Positions 34,691-43,637 of a DNA stretch of 57,736 nucleotides are shown in pieces. The notes beneath the pieces were generated by a model. It was not told the origin of the DNA, searched no databases, and worked only from the letters and a program-made list of their open reading frames with translations. The position numbers and the translations under genes were made by a program. Each line of letters starts with the position of its first letter. The first letter of the stretch is position 1. Source of the stretch: Acidobacteriaceae bacterium (GTDB lineage Bacteria > Acidobacteriota > Terriglobia > Bryobacterales > Bryobacteraceae); assembly GCA_903970405.1 (NCBI GenBank), contig CAJCIT010000287.1, forward strand, positions 1-57,736, given 5' to 3'.

Positions 34691-34706
34691 GAGCCAACCA
34701 CCTCCG

Positions 34707-35951
34707 TCAGACTTCTTCTGGCGTGCGAGACGCCTGAGTAGCTGCGCCCTCATCGGATCGCGGCAGCGTAACCTCAAACGTGGTTCCCTGGCCTACCTCA
34801 CTGCGAACCGAAATCCGGCCCTGGTGCTCATCCACGATCTTAGCCACCAACGCCAGTCCCAGGCCCACCCCATCGGGTTTGGTGGTGAAAAACGGATTGA
34901 AGATGCTCTCCAGATGCTCCGCGGCAATTCCAGATCCTTCGTCGATCACTCGAATAGCGACCCGAGCCGGCGTCGCCTCTACTTCGACGCTGACCCGCTT
35001 GCCCGGCTGCGAGGCCTGTACCGCATTCTGAATCAGGTTCAGCAAAGCCAGCCGCAGAAGATCCTGGTCAAACGGAAAGAAGAGGCTGCCGCCGGAAAGC
35101 CGCCTGTCCAGCCGGACGCCTCGCCTCTCGGCGAGCGGCTGCAATTGGTTCAAAACTTCATCCACCAACGCGTTCAAATCGGCCACCGCCGCATGCAGTT
35201 CCAGGGGCTTCGCGAAATCCAGAAATCGCGAGATCAGGGCGTTGGTCCTATCCACTTCCGATGAAATATAGCCCGCCATTTCAGCCATCACCTCGGGCTT
35301 GCCGGCCGAAGTGGTCATCATGTCGGCTGAGGCTTTGATGGTCCCCAGCGGATTCCGCAGCTCGTGCGCCAGACCCGCCGTCAGTTGTCCCAACGCCGCC
35401 AGACGTTCACTGCGGCGCAGCGAGGCCTCGGCTTTGCGCAGGTTGCGGGCGGCCTCCTCGGTGCGGGTCATCTCCTCTCGTTTGCCGTGCGCCTGTTGGT
35501 AGACCAGGAAGCCCACCACAAACAGAAAGATACAGCGCAAGGTCAGGATGTTGATGTCTTCCTGCGTCAAGGGGAAGTGCGGAAACAGGAGGAACGAAAG
35601 ATACGAACCGCAGGTGAGCAGAATGAACGCGAACGTTCCGGCCAATCCCAGCGTGGTGGCGGCGGAGATCACCGGCACGAAAAGTATTTCGTAGTAATGG
35701 CCCGTGAAGGTGTCGGCGTATCCCACCAGCAGCCACGCCAGCAACAGCTTGATGGCGCTGGCCACCGCTTGGCCGCGGGCCGAACCGAACACCTTCATCC
35801 GCGGCTCAAGCACCTGAAAAATGGCCAGCACCACCAGAATGATGATGGCCGGGTAATTCTTCTCCGTGTTGAAAATGGCCAGCGCCGAGAACAGCGTCAG
35901 CCATACAAAGTCTTCAAAGCGGAGCAACCAGCGGGGCTTCCGGAGGCGCAT
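34707..35951 (-). CDS. Membrane sensor histidine kinase (NtrB/PilS type)
   Basis: 414 residues from ATG 35951; a GTG six codons upstream is possible. About five to six membrane helices in the first ~180 residues with no periplasmic domain, then a short coiled coil ('EEAARNLRKAEASLRRSERL') and HisKA with 'GQLTAGLAHELRNPLGTIKA' (phospho-His). The HATPase has N box 'LALLNLIQNAVQASQPG', 'VIDEGSGIAAEHL', 'IFNPFFTTKPDGVGLGLALV' and the C-terminal 'GQGTTFEVTLP'. Small-loop membrane sensors of this type often detect membrane or small-molecule signals. No response regulator is adjacent. Divergent from rpsA. Confidence 0.9.
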   Translation of the reverse strand: MRLRKPRWLLRFEDFVWLTLFSALAIFNTEKNYPAIIILVVLAIFQVLEPRMKVFGSARGQAVASAIKLLLAWLLVGYADTFTGHYYEILFVPVISAATTLGLAGTFAFILLTCGSYLSFLLFPHFPLTQEDINILTLRCIFLFVVGFLVYQQAHGKREEMTRTEEAARNLRKAEASLRRSERLAALGQLTAGLAHELRNPLGTIKASADMMTTSAGKPEVMAEMAGYISSEVDRTNALISRFLDFAKPLELHAAVADLNALVDEVLNQLQPLAERRGVRLDRRLSGGSLFFPFDQDLLRLALLNLIQNAVQASQPGKRVSVEVEATPARVAIRVIDEGSGIAAEHLESIFNPFFTTKPDGVGLGLALVAKIVDEHQGRISVRSEVGQGTTFEVTLPRSDEGAATQASRTPEEV

Positions 35952-36021
35952 TTCAGCAGTGGATACCACGTGGGTTATCTTACAGGCCCTGTGACACAAT
36001 GAAGGCAACCCGAAGTTTTTC

Positions 36022-37722
36022 ATGAACGCTTTGAACCCTGAGACGCAAGCTCCCGGCGACATCGGCGAGGAGCCGGAAGACAACTCATTTGCCGGCATTC
36101 TGTCGGATTTTGAGCAGTCGCACGGCGGCGAAGACAGATCTGAATCGGTGCAGGGAACCATCGTTTCGGTGACGGCCGAGACCGTTCTGGTGGATATCGG
36201 CCGTAAGATGGAAGGCTCGTTGCCGTTAGCGGCATGGCGCGAATCGAACACCGGCGAGCCTGTTCGCGGCCAAACCATCCTGGTCAACGTCGGTCCCCCC
36301 AATGCCGAAGGCAGCTATGAGCTTTCCACCATTAAGGTCTCCCGGCCCAAGGATTGGAGCGGTCTCGAAGCAGCCTTTGCGGAGAAGCGAACCGTCGCCG
36401 GCACAGTCGCCGAACAGGTGAAAGGCGGTTTCCGGGTCGATATTGGAGTGCGCGCGTTCATGCCGGCCTCGCGCAGCGGCGTTCGCGATGCCGAGGACAT
36501 GCCGAAGCTGGTGGGGCAGGAGATCCAGTGCCGCATCACCAAGCTGGATACTGAGAAGGAGGACGTGGTTGTCGATCGCCGCGTCATCATTGAAGAAGAA
36601 CAGGGTCGGAAGCGCGAGGAAGTGTTCGGAAAGTTGACGGAAGGCGCCGTCGTCAAGGGCCGCGTCCGCTCCGTCATGGATTTCGGAGCGTTTCTCGATC
36701 TGGGTGGTGTAGACGGCTTGCTGCATGTGATGGACCTCTCCTGGTCTCGCGTCGGCAAGGTTAGCGATGTCGTGAAAGTGGGCGATGAGCTCGAGGTCAA
36801 GCTGCTCAAGATCGATCCCGTCACGAAAAAGATCTCGCTCGGGTTGAAGCAATTGCAGGAAGAGCCGTGGACAGCGGCCGCCCGCACCTTCGAACAGGGA
36901 CAGCGCGTTTCAGGCACCGTTTCCCGCCTGACGGAGTTTGGCGCCTTCGTTGAACTAATGCCCGGCGTTGACGGTCTTATTCACCTTTCGGAAATGTCGT
37001 GGGACAAGCGCGTCCGCAAGCCCGCGGACGTCGTGAAGGTGGGTGAACGGGTGGATGTGCTGGTGCTGCAGGTGAATGTTTCGGAACGGAGAATCAGCCT
37101 TGGCCTGAAGCAGGCGCTGGGCGATCCGTGGGCGGACGTTCTCACGAAGTATCCGGTCGGCGCGGTAGTTGAAGGCTCGGTCACGAACGTTACTAACTTC
37201 GGCGCGTTCGTCGACCTGGGCGAAGGCATCGAGGGCATGATCCACATCTCGGACATTACCAACGAGAAGCGTCTGGACCATCCCAGGGAGATGCTGGCTA
37301 AGGGTCAAACCGTCAAGGCCACAGTTCTGGAAGTGGACCCTGAGAAGCGCCGTATCCGCTTGGGCATGAGGCAGTTGGAGCCGACCAACATCGACCGTTA
37401 CATCGCCGGGCACAATACCGGAGACAGCGTCAGCGGCCGATTGGTGGATGTTCAGGGCAATTCGGTGAAGGTAGAGCTCGGCGAGGGCGTGATCGCCCGC
37501 TGCCAGGTAAAGACGGTGGAAAAGAAAGAAGAGGCGAAGGCAGCCTCAGCGGCCGACGTGGGCACTCTGGGCGCGATGCTCTCCGCCAAATGGAAGCAGG
37601 GCCCGGCGGCGAGCGAGACATCGGGGGGCAAGGATGGCCTCAAGGCAGGCCAGGTCCGGAGCTTTCGAATATCGAGTCTCGATCCTGCTAAGAAATTGAT
37701 CGAGTTGGAGTTAGCTGGGTGA
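36022..37722 (+). CDS. rpsA: 30S ribosomal protein S1
   Basis: 566 residues with five to six S1 (OB-fold) repeats: about 45-105 ('GTIVSVTAETVLVDIGRKME'), 120-185 (degenerate), 205-275 ('GRVRSVMDFGAFLDLGGVDG'), 290-360 ('GTVSRLTEFGAFVELMPGVD'), 377-447 ('GSVTNVTNFGAFVDLGEGIE'), and a weaker last repeat near 460-500 ('DSVSGRLVDVQGNSVKVELG'). The Lys-rich C-terminus ends 'AKKLIELELAG'. S1 delivers mRNA to the small subunit. ATG 36022. Domain number and order fit bacterial S1 (five to six repeats), with the first two less conserved as usual for ribosome binding. Confidence 0.93.
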   Translation: MNALNPETQAPGDIGEEPEDNSFAGILSDFEQSHGGEDRSESVQGTIVSVTAETVLVDIGRKMEGSLPLAAWRESNTGEPVRGQTILVNVGPPNAEGSYELSTIKVSRPKDWSGLEAAFAEKRTVAGTVAEQVKGGFRVDIGVRAFMPASRSGVRDAEDMPKLVGQEIQCRITKLDTEKEDVVVDRRVIIEEEQGRKREEVFGKLTEGAVVKGRVRSVMDFGAFLDLGGVDGLLHVMDLSWSRVGKVSDVVKVGDELEVKLLKIDPVTKKISLGLKQLQEEPWTAAARTFEQGQRVSGTVSRLTEFGAFVELMPGVDGLIHLSEMSWDKRVRKPADVVKVGERVDVLVLQVNVSERRISLGLKQALGDPWADVLTKYPVGAVVEGSVTNVTNFGAFVDLGEGIEGMIHISDITNEKRLDHPREMLAKGQTVKATVLEVDPEKRRIRLGMRQLEPTNIDRYIAGHNTGDSVSGRLVDVQGNSVKVELGEGVIARCQVKTVEKKEEAKAASAADVGTLGAMLSAKWKQGPAASETSGGKDGLKAGQVRSFRISSLDPAKKLIELELAG

Positions 37723-37728
37723 GCTTGT

Positions 37729-37769
37729 GGGGCGGGCTGGAAGCCCGCAGCCGATTGGAAATCGGCCCC
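37729..37769 (+). terminator. Double hairpin after rpsA, terminator or repeat
   Basis: Two perfect hairpins with GGA loops in tandem: GCGGGCT-GGA-AGCCCGC (37732-37748) and GCCGATT-GGA-AATCGGC (37750-37766), enclosed by outer GGGGC/GCCCC pairs. It lies 7 bp after the rpsA stop. There is no T-run, so it may be a palindromic repeat that also stabilises or ends the rpsA mRNA. Confidence 0.6.
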
Positions 37770-37867
37770 GCTCTACCGCCTCGGCAGCCGGGCCGCAGCG
37801 CGTGATCCCTCGAAATTCTTTTGCTTTTTCCCCTGACAAAATGCTATCTCATCCGTCCTACTAAGTA

Positions 37868-38497
37868 GTGAACACCCGAGCGGAGACGATCAGAAGCACG
37901 GATGCGGTGGGGCGCGCGGCCGAACGCGCTGACGAATCGGCTCTCATCCGCGCTGCCCAACAGGGCAATCAGGAAGCCTTTGAGCAACTGGTTCGCAACT
38001 ACGACCAGAGCGTCCTCCGCTTGGCCCTGAACCTGCTGCGGTCGCCCGAAGACGCCCGCGACATCTACCAGGAAGCCTTCCTGCGGGTTTACAAAAACCT
38101 GCATACCTTTCGCTTCGATTGCAGTTTCAATACCTGGCTGTATCGAATCGTCTCGAACCTGTGTCTCGATCAGTTGCGCAAACGCAAGGTGCGCAAGGAA
38201 GAATCGCCTTCGGTCTCGACGCGCGAGGGCGAGATGGACCGTTTTGAGTTCATTGCCGAAGAGCGGGCTGGCGTGGATCCTCAGCGCAGCCTCATGAGCG
38301 CCGAGCTCCAATCCAAGATCTCAGAAGTCTTAAGCTCATTGACCAATCGCGAGCGGCTTGTGTTCGAGATGCGCCACTACCAGGGGATGCGCCTGCGCGC
38401 CATTGGTGAGTCGCTCGGAACAACGGAGGAAGCGGCCAAGAACTGCCTCTTCCGGGCGACGCAGAAAATGCGGACCGCGCTCGGAGCTTACGCATGA
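37868..38497 (+). CDS. ECF-family RNA polymerase sigma factor
   Basis: 209 residues, GTG start. Region 2 at about 24-95: 'NQEAFEQLVRNYDQSVLRLA', 'DARDIYQEAFLRVYKNL' and 'CSFNTWLYRIVSNLCLDQLR' (core binding and -10 recognition). Region 4 at about 140-200: 'LTNRERLVFEMRHYQGMRLR' and 'GTTEEAAKNCLFRATQKMR' (-35 recognition HTH). RpoE-like. Its stop overlaps the next ATG by 4 bp, and the next gene encodes a zinc-type anti-sigma factor, so the pair is a cell-envelope signalling module. Confidence 0.93.
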   Translation: MNTRAETIRSTDAVGRAAERADESALIRAAQQGNQEAFEQLVRNYDQSVLRLALNLLRSPEDARDIYQEAFLRVYKNLHTFRFDCSFNTWLYRIVSNLCLDQLRKRKVRKEESPSVSTREGEMDRFEFIAEERAGVDPQRSLMSAELQSKISEVLSSLTNRERLVFEMRHYQGMRLRAIGESLGTTEEAAKNCLFRATQKMRTALGAYA

Positions 38498-39447
38498 ACT
38501 GTGAGACCGTTCAAGAAAACCTGTCTCTCTACTTATACGGCGAACTGAACTTTCACGACGAAGAGCAGTTCGATTCTCATATCGCCGAGTGCGCCTTCTG
38601 CTCGGCGGCACTTGATCGCGAGCGCACCTGGCACGCGGCTGCTCTCTCGAAGAGTTCCGACGTTCCGATGGATCTGTTGTCCCGTTGCCGCCGGGATCTT
38701 TCTCGCACTCTGGATGCGTTGCAGCCTCCCAAGCCCAGCCGTTGGGAACAGTTTCTGGAAACCCTGGACATCCGGCCGTCGCATTGGTCTACTCAGCTCG
38801 CCGTGGCTTCGCTTCTGCTGTGCGTGGGTTTTTACTCTGCTCGTTTGCTGGGCCGCCAGTCTGAGGCGACGGGCGGCGGGTTTTCCTCGTCCAATGACAT
38901 GTCGCTCTTGAGCCCCGGCCCGTCCAACCCCGTTCGATTTATCCGGCAAGCCGAGGGCGGCGACCCGGACCGGATTGAAATTGGCGTGGACGAGGTCAGG
39001 CCGCACCGCCTGCTGTTTCGCCGTGACGATCCGGCGCTTGAGCGCTGGGCCATCGCGACCGTCGCTGAAGCCGACGATCCCTCGCTTCGCCTCGATTCCA
39101 TTGAGTTGCTGAGCAGCCGCCCGTGCGCGGCGGGCAAGAGCGCATTACTGGCCGCGCTTCGCGATGCGAATACGGCCGTCCGTCACCGGGCTCTGAGCGC
39201 GCTTGAGCCCTGCGCCCCCGACCAGGCGGTGCAGGACACCGTTGTGCAAGTTCTGGCAACGGACCAATGCCCGAGGCTGCGGATGGAGGCGATTGAGTTC
39301 CTGGCGCCACCCACCGGGCCGGTCACCGTTCGCCGCCAATTTGCGGGCGTTCTGCAGGGCGTAGTGGAGCGTGAAAGCGACGGCCATGTCCGCTTACGGT
39401 GCGAGCGCGTCCTGCAGGATATCAAGGCCTCGCCGGTTACGTATTAA
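38494..39447 (+). CDS. Membrane anti-sigma factor with zinc finger and HEAT-like repeats
   Basis: 317 residues. The N-terminal zf-HC2 motif is 'DSHIAECAFCSAAL' (H-x3-C-x2-C, about residues 28-41), a single membrane helix lies near 111-125 ('LAVASLLLCVGFYSARLLG'), then a linker and, from about 180, helical HEAT-like repeats ('RWAIATVAEADDPSLRLDSI', 'LLAALRDANTAVRHRALSAL', 'VVQVLATDQCPRLRMEAIEF'). The zinc domain should sequester the cytoplasmic ECF sigma factor encoded just upstream; the HEAT-like region would sit outside the membrane as a sensing or protein-binding part. Confidence 0.85.
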   Translation: MNCETVQENLSLYLYGELNFHDEEQFDSHIAECAFCSAALDRERTWHAAALSKSSDVPMDLLSRCRRDLSRTLDALQPPKPSRWEQFLETLDIRPSHWSTQLAVASLLLCVGFYSARLLGRQSEATGGGFSSSNDMSLLSPGPSNPVRFIRQAEGGDPDRIEIGVDEVRPHRLLFRRDDPALERWAIATVAEADDPSLRLDSIELLSSRPCAAGKSALLAALRDANTAVRHRALSALEPCAPDQAVQDTVVQVLATDQCPRLRMEAIEFLAPPTGPVTVRRQFAGVLQGVVERESDGHVRLRCERVLQDIKASPVTY

Positions 39448-39506
39448 AGACAGTTATCGGCGGAGCGGCCAAGTGCATGGGTGGCGCAGGCTTTGGCCAG
39501 CCCGCC

Positions 39507-39881
39507 CTACATCAGCGCGTTATTCCGGCATGCCGTGCACGGGCAAATCTCCCGCAAGTGCTGAAACGAATAAATCCCCGAGCTATGTCCGTCGTTCCAG
39601 TAAATCCGCACCGCATAGGAGCCAACCGCCTCCACTTGATTCATCTTCAGCCGCGGCTTGAACATTGGGAAGGGCTCGGGTTTTGAGTAGCTGGTCTTCT
39701 GCGGTTCCGTGCCATGAGCGCCGGTGCAACTGGCGCAGGGACACGAATCGCGCAACAACTCCAGCGCGTACTCGCTATGGTGGCCATCTCGCCAGTCGAT
39801 CTTGATACCTGTGGATTTCGAAATCGCAATGTGCTCAGGGTCGGCGGCGGCTGGCGTCACGGGCTGGTTCAGTTCGCTCAT
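39507..39881 (-). CDS. DUF971 domain protein
   Basis: 124 residues from ATG 39881. Two features of DUF971 (the N-terminal domain of gamma-butyrobetaine hydroxylase): 'GIKIDWRDGHHSEYALELLR' and 'YAVRIYWNDGHSSGIYSFQH', with paired Cys in 'DSCPCASCTG' and 'EICPCTACR' that could bind zinc or an iron-sulphur cluster. Bacterial stand-alone versions often sit near iron-sulphur or Mrp genes. Here it follows rel by 14 bp on the same strand, so co-transcription is likely. Exact function unknown. Confidence 0.85.
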   Translation of the reverse strand: MSELNQPVTPAAADPEHIAISKSTGIKIDWRDGHHSEYALELLRDSCPCASCTGAHGTEPQKTSYSKPEPFPMFKPRLKMNQVEAVGSYAVRIYWNDGHSSGIYSFQHLREICPCTACRNNALM

Positions 39882-39895
39882 TGAATGGCGCCGCC

Positions 39896-42097
39896 TCAAG
39901 GGGCTTGCTGGATACGCTCAATGTCGCGCACGCCGGGAATGCGCCGGAACGCCGTGACGAATCGCTCTAACTGCTTCTTGTCCCGTACATCCACCGTGAT
40001 ATCGACAACGGCCGAGTTATCTGAGCGGCTCTCATCGCTGCGCGCTTCCAGGCTCCGAATGTTGCACTCCTCCGCGAAAAGAATAGAGGTCAGTTGATTC
40101 AAAATTCCCGGCCGGTCGTCGGTAAAGATCACCACTTTCACCGGCAGAGGATCGGAGCCGCTGCGCGCCCACTCCACATCGATCTTGCGGTCCACTTCGT
40201 ACATCAGGCTTTGCACATTCGGACACTGCACTGAATGCACCGCTATCCCCTTGGCTCGCGTAATGTAGCCGACAATCGCTTCGCCGCGTATCGGATTGCA
40301 GCATTTCGCCCGGTAGACCAGCACATCGTCGATGCCTTTTACCTTAATCGTCAGGTCGCCATCGCCCAGCGGACTTGTGCCGGGGGGCACGGGCGGCGTG
40401 CGTGGCGTTGCGGCGGGGTCGGCGGGAATTTCCTCCGGCGCTACCTTCTGCAGCACCTGGCGCGGCGAGAATTTTCCATAACCGAGCGCCGCATAAAGGT
40501 CTTCGGCCTTGCTGACGCCGTAGTCGGAAGCCACCGCTTCCAGGTCTTCGCGGGAAATCCGGCCCAGATTCAGCCCCAGCCGCCGCGCTTCCTTTTCGAG
40601 CGACTTCTGGCCGATTTCAACGGCCTTCGCCCGCTCCACGGCGTTGATCACGTGCTTGATCTTGTTGCGCGCCTTAGACGTCTTTACCAGCGCCAGCCAG
40701 TCCTTGCTCGGCTGGTGCCCCGGCTGCGTAAGAATCTCCACCACGTCGCCATTGTGCAGCGCGTACTTCAGTGGCTTGATGGACCCGTTCACCTTCGCGC
40801 CAACGCACATGTTGCCGACATCGCTGTGAATGGCGTAGGCGAAATCGATGGCTGTGGATTCGCGAGGCAGCACAATCACCCGGCCACGCGGCGTGAACGT
40901 GTACACCTCTTCCGGGTAGAGATCCACCTTGAGGGTGGACATGAACTCGCCCGGGTCGCGCAGTTCCCGCTGCCACTCCACCAGTTGGCGCAGCCATGCG
41001 ATGCGCTGGTCGTCTTCGCCGGGCCCGCGGCGCCCCTCCTTGTACTTCCAGTGCGCCGCAATGCCTTCTTCGGCGATCCGGTGCATCTCATCGGTCCGAA
41101 TTTGCACCTCGAAGGCGAGGCCGCCGGGGCCGATCACCGAAGTATGGAGAGATTGATAGAGGTTTGGCCGGGGTATCGCAATGAAGTCCTTAATGCGGCC
41201 CGGAATCGGATGCCATTCATTGTGAATCACCCCCAGCGCGGCGTAGCAGTTCTTCACTGAATCGGTGATGATGCGCACGGCCAGCAGGTCATACACCTGA
41301 TCGAGCGAGATCTTCTGCCGCTTCAACTTCAGATACACGGAATACGCGCGTTTCACTCGCCCTTCGACGCGCGCCGGAACGTCCTCGCGCGCCAGCTTCT
41401 GCTCAATCTGCAAGCGGATCTGGCGCAGGTACTCTTCGTTCTGGTGGCGCTTGTCTTCGATCTCACGGACCAGCTCCGCCGATGCTTCGGGCTCCAGCGT
41501 CTTGAACGACAGGTCTTCCAGTTCGCCGCGGATTTTGCCCATCCCCAACCGGTGCGCGATGGGCGCGTAAATATCCAGCGTCTCCTGCGAAATCCGCACC
41601 TGGCGTTCGCGCGAGAGCGATTGGATGGTCCGCATGTTGTGCAGCCGGTCAGCCAGTTTCACGATGATCACGCGAATGTCGCTGGTCATGGCCAACAGCA
41701 TCTTGCGAAGACTCTCGGCCTGCCGGTCTTCGCGGGACATGGCTTCAATCTTGCTGAGCTTGGTGACGCCGTCCACGCAGCGGGCCACTTCTTCGCCGAA
41801 TTGTTCCTGAATCTCGCTCAGTTTGACGCTCGTGTCCTCGACGATGTCATGCAGCAGGCCGGTCTCGAGGCACACCAGATCCATCTGCATATCCACCAGC
41901 AGATTGGTCACGGCCAGCGGATGAATCATGTAGGGTTCGCCCGACTGCCGCTTCTGTTCGCTATGACGCTCCGCCGCCAGCCGGTAGGCCTTTTCAAGGC
42001 CCGCCAAATCCTCTTTGGGCCTCAGCGCGCGGACCTTCCCCTCCAGTTGCAGATAAAGTTCTTCAACGGACGGCGCGGCCGTTTGAGGGATGGACAT
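39896..42097 (-). CDS. rel: Bifunctional (p)ppGpp synthetase/hydrolase
   Basis: 733 residues, full-length Rel/SpoT. HD hydrolase domain with 'YMIHPLAVTNLL' and 'LLHDIVEDT' (about residues 50-160; the HD dyad is intact), synthetase domain 240-370 ('YDLLAVRIITDSVKNCYAAL', 'SLHTSVIGPGGLAFEVQIRT'), TGS domain near 395-460 ('VYTFTPRGRVIVLPRESTAI'), a zinc-finger/helical part with 'YRAKCCNPIRGEAIVGYITR' and a C-terminal ACT domain ('VKVVIFTDDRPGILNQLTSI'). Makes and degrades the alarmone that controls the stringent response. Start ATG 42097. Confidence 0.95.
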   Translation of the reverse strand: MSIPQTAAPSVEELYLQLEGKVRALRPKEDLAGLEKAYRLAAERHSEQKRQSGEPYMIHPLAVTNLLVDMQMDLVCLETGLLHDIVEDTSVKLSEIQEQFGEEVARCVDGVTKLSKIEAMSREDRQAESLRKMLLAMTSDIRVIIVKLADRLHNMRTIQSLSRERQVRISQETLDIYAPIAHRLGMGKIRGELEDLSFKTLEPEASAELVREIEDKRHQNEEYLRQIRLQIEQKLAREDVPARVEGRVKRAYSVYLKLKRQKISLDQVYDLLAVRIITDSVKNCYAALGVIHNEWHPIPGRIKDFIAIPRPNLYQSLHTSVIGPGGLAFEVQIRTDEMHRIAEEGIAAHWKYKEGRRGPGEDDQRIAWLRQLVEWQRELRDPGEFMSTLKVDLYPEEVYTFTPRGRVIVLPRESTAIDFAYAIHSDVGNMCVGAKVNGSIKPLKYALHNGDVVEILTQPGHQPSKDWLALVKTSKARNKIKHVINAVERAKAVEIGQKSLEKEARRLGLNLGRISREDLEAVASDYGVSKAEDLYAALGYGKFSPRQVLQKVAPEEIPADPAATPRTPPVPPGTSPLGDGDLTIKVKGIDDVLVYRAKCCNPIRGEAIVGYITRAKGIAVHSVQCPNVQSLMYEVDRKIDVEWARSGSDPLPVKVVIFTDDRPGILNQLTSILFAEECNIRSLEARSDESRSDNSAVVDITVDVRDKKQLERFVTAFRRIPGVRDIERIQQAP

Positions 42098-42306
42098 TGC
42101 GGGGACTGCTACTACCAGCGTAACCTGACGGCTCCTTCGCGCGGAGCGCCCTTACTCCTCTGAGCCGCGACTGTCAGGTCAGAACGTGTGAGAAAAATCG
42201 GAGCAAGACAGCCGCGCCGCGCCTACTGAGCCGCGACCGTCAGGGATCGACCGCAGAAGCAAGTCTCGCCAGGACCAACCGGTCTCTCCCTGACGGGTTG
42301 CGGCCG
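42098..42306. repeat. Intergenic palindromic repeat copies upstream of rel
   Basis: Positions 42227-42304 form an inverted repeat: GAGCCGCGACCGTCAGGGATCGACC, a loop containing AAGCAAGTCTCGCCAGGACC, then AACCGGTCTCTCCCTGACGG and a decayed end. A half copy (GAGCCGCGACTGTCAGG) precedes it near 42161-42177. The loop sequence is shared with the 13917 copy. Confidence 0.75.
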
Positions 42307-42318
42307 TTTTCGAATCCG

Positions 42319-42435
42319 ATGTGCGGCATTTACTATCTGGCCGCGCTGCGGGCGGGCCAGCGCATGGCGGCGGCGGTGGGCGATACCGCGTCTTCGGCGG
42401 AGTACGGGCGGCTGGCGGATCAGGGCGGAGGGTAG
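42319..42435 (+). pseudogene. Fragment of a GH116-like glycoside hydrolase
   Basis: A 38-residue frame beginning [18 protein letters not shown] and continuing '[19 protein letters not shown]' to a stop. The 'YLAALRAx.RMA..LGD...A.EYR.L...G' pattern is the helical-barrel repeat of GBA2-type (GH116) beta-glucosidases. It is far too short to be functional, so it is a relic inside the repeat-rich stretch. Confidence 0.5.
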
Positions 42436-42447
42436 ATTGACCTTCGC

Positions 42448-42843
42448 TCAGGCCTTGTATTGTTCTTCGTTCACCTGTTCCATCCAGTCGACCACCTTGC
42501 CGTCGAGCCTTTCCTGGATCGCGATGTGTGTCATGGCCGAGGTTGCCGTGGCTCCGTGCCAATGCTTCTCACCGGGCGGAAACCAGATCACATCGCCCGG
42601 CCGAATTTCCTCTACAGGCCCGCCCCAACGCCGCGCCCAGCCGCAACCGGCCGTAACGATCAAGGTCTGCCCCAGCGGGTGTGTATGCCACGCTGTCCGG
42701 GCGCCGGGCTCAAAAGTGACGCTGGCGCCTTGAACCAGCGCCGGTTCGGGCGCTTGAAAAAGCGGTTCGATACGGACCGCTCCCGTGAACCACTCTGAAG
42801 GTCCGTCTACGAAAGGCTGTGAGCCACTTCTCTTGATTTCCAT
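42448..42843 (-). CDS. Mn-cupin hydroxynitrile-lyase-like protein
   Basis: 131 residues from ATG 42843. A single cupin barrel close to the hydroxynitrile lyase of Granulicella tundricola (GtHNL), with the same residue numbers: metal ligands His53, His55, Gln59 and His94 in '[14 protein letters not shown]' and 'PPGEKHWHG', plus Arg/Thr/His (Thr50, His96) lining the site and Ala40 where GtHNL has Ala. GtHNL makes and cleaves cyanohydrins with Mn2+. The physiological reaction of these cupins, often found with carboxymuconolactone-decarboxylase-like proteins, is unknown. Longer in-frame starts exist but add a repeat-derived sequence. Confidence 0.88.
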   Translation of the reverse strand: MEIKRSGSQPFVDGPSEWFTGAVRIEPLFQAPEPALVQGASVTFEPGARTAWHTHPLGQTLIVTAGCGWARRWGGPVEEIRPGDVIWFPPGEKHWHGATATSAMTHIAIQERLDGKVVDWMEQVNEEQYKA

Positions 42844-43417
42844 TTCTTGAGTCCCCTTCACCAGCCGGTCGCTCCCTGGCGGTAGCTTGCAGCCCATAAG
42901 GCAGTTTATCTAGCCGGTGAAAGTCCGGTCGCGGGAATTGACTGTTTGCCCGCGTAGTTATATTCGACGCCTCTTGGAGGTGACTTGGGAGGTGAAAGCT
43001 CAAACGTAAACGCCCTTGATGGTGAAGGGTTAGCAATCTCTTCGGGCCGTATCGATTTTGGCAATCGACTGGCGCCAGTGCGTCTCGTCCATGTACAGTC
43101 CCGTGACATGGACTCGTAAGGGCATGATGGGCCGACCGCTGGTTCACACAGGAGAGCATTCGTTTTATCCGGCGGGTGTTCCATCGGTCCGCATTCGATT
43201 GATCGAGGATAAGGATGGAGTGGCAATGACTGTCAGCGATCCGCAATTAGTGATGACGGCGCGGAGACGCGCCTCTTCTACCCGGTGAGTGTTTAGCCGG
43301 ATGCCCCACTGAACCACGCGCGGAAGCAAGCGAGTAACTCGAAGTTCCTCACTCCGACGTTCACTTACAGGGAAAGGGTGAAGAATCCTGGAGACAAAGC
43401 GACGCACCTGCACCTTC

Positions 43418-43493
43418 CGAGCCGCGACCGTCAGGGAGCGACCGGCTGAAGAGAAGTAAGGGCAACCGTTCGCTGCCTGACGGTCGCGGCTCG
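43418..43493. repeat. Long inverted repeat, best copy of the main palindrome family
   Basis: Left arm CGAGCCGCGACCGTCAGGGA-GCGACCGG (43418-43445) and right arm 43466-43493 pair at 26 of 28 positions around a 20-nt loop. Related copies lie near 13917, 42227, 42862, 53448, 56199 and 56312, all outside genes. Confidence 0.85.
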
Positions 43494-43586
43494 GAAGCGC
43501 GGCGCCTGCTCTTGATTGGACATCTTCCGCGGACGCAGCGGGGTTTCACCGAAACCAGACGGGCGTTCCTTTCTCAACGAAAAACT

Positions 43587-43637
43587 GACCGCCCAAAAGG
43601 ATCGATCGCCCAAAAGGGTCTGATCGCCCAAAAGGGG
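43587..43637. repeat. Short tandem repeat
   Basis: Three copies of GA(C/T)CGCCCAAAAGG at a period of 17-18 bp (starting about 43587, 43604 and 43622). Non-coding; no function recognised. Confidence 0.7.
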
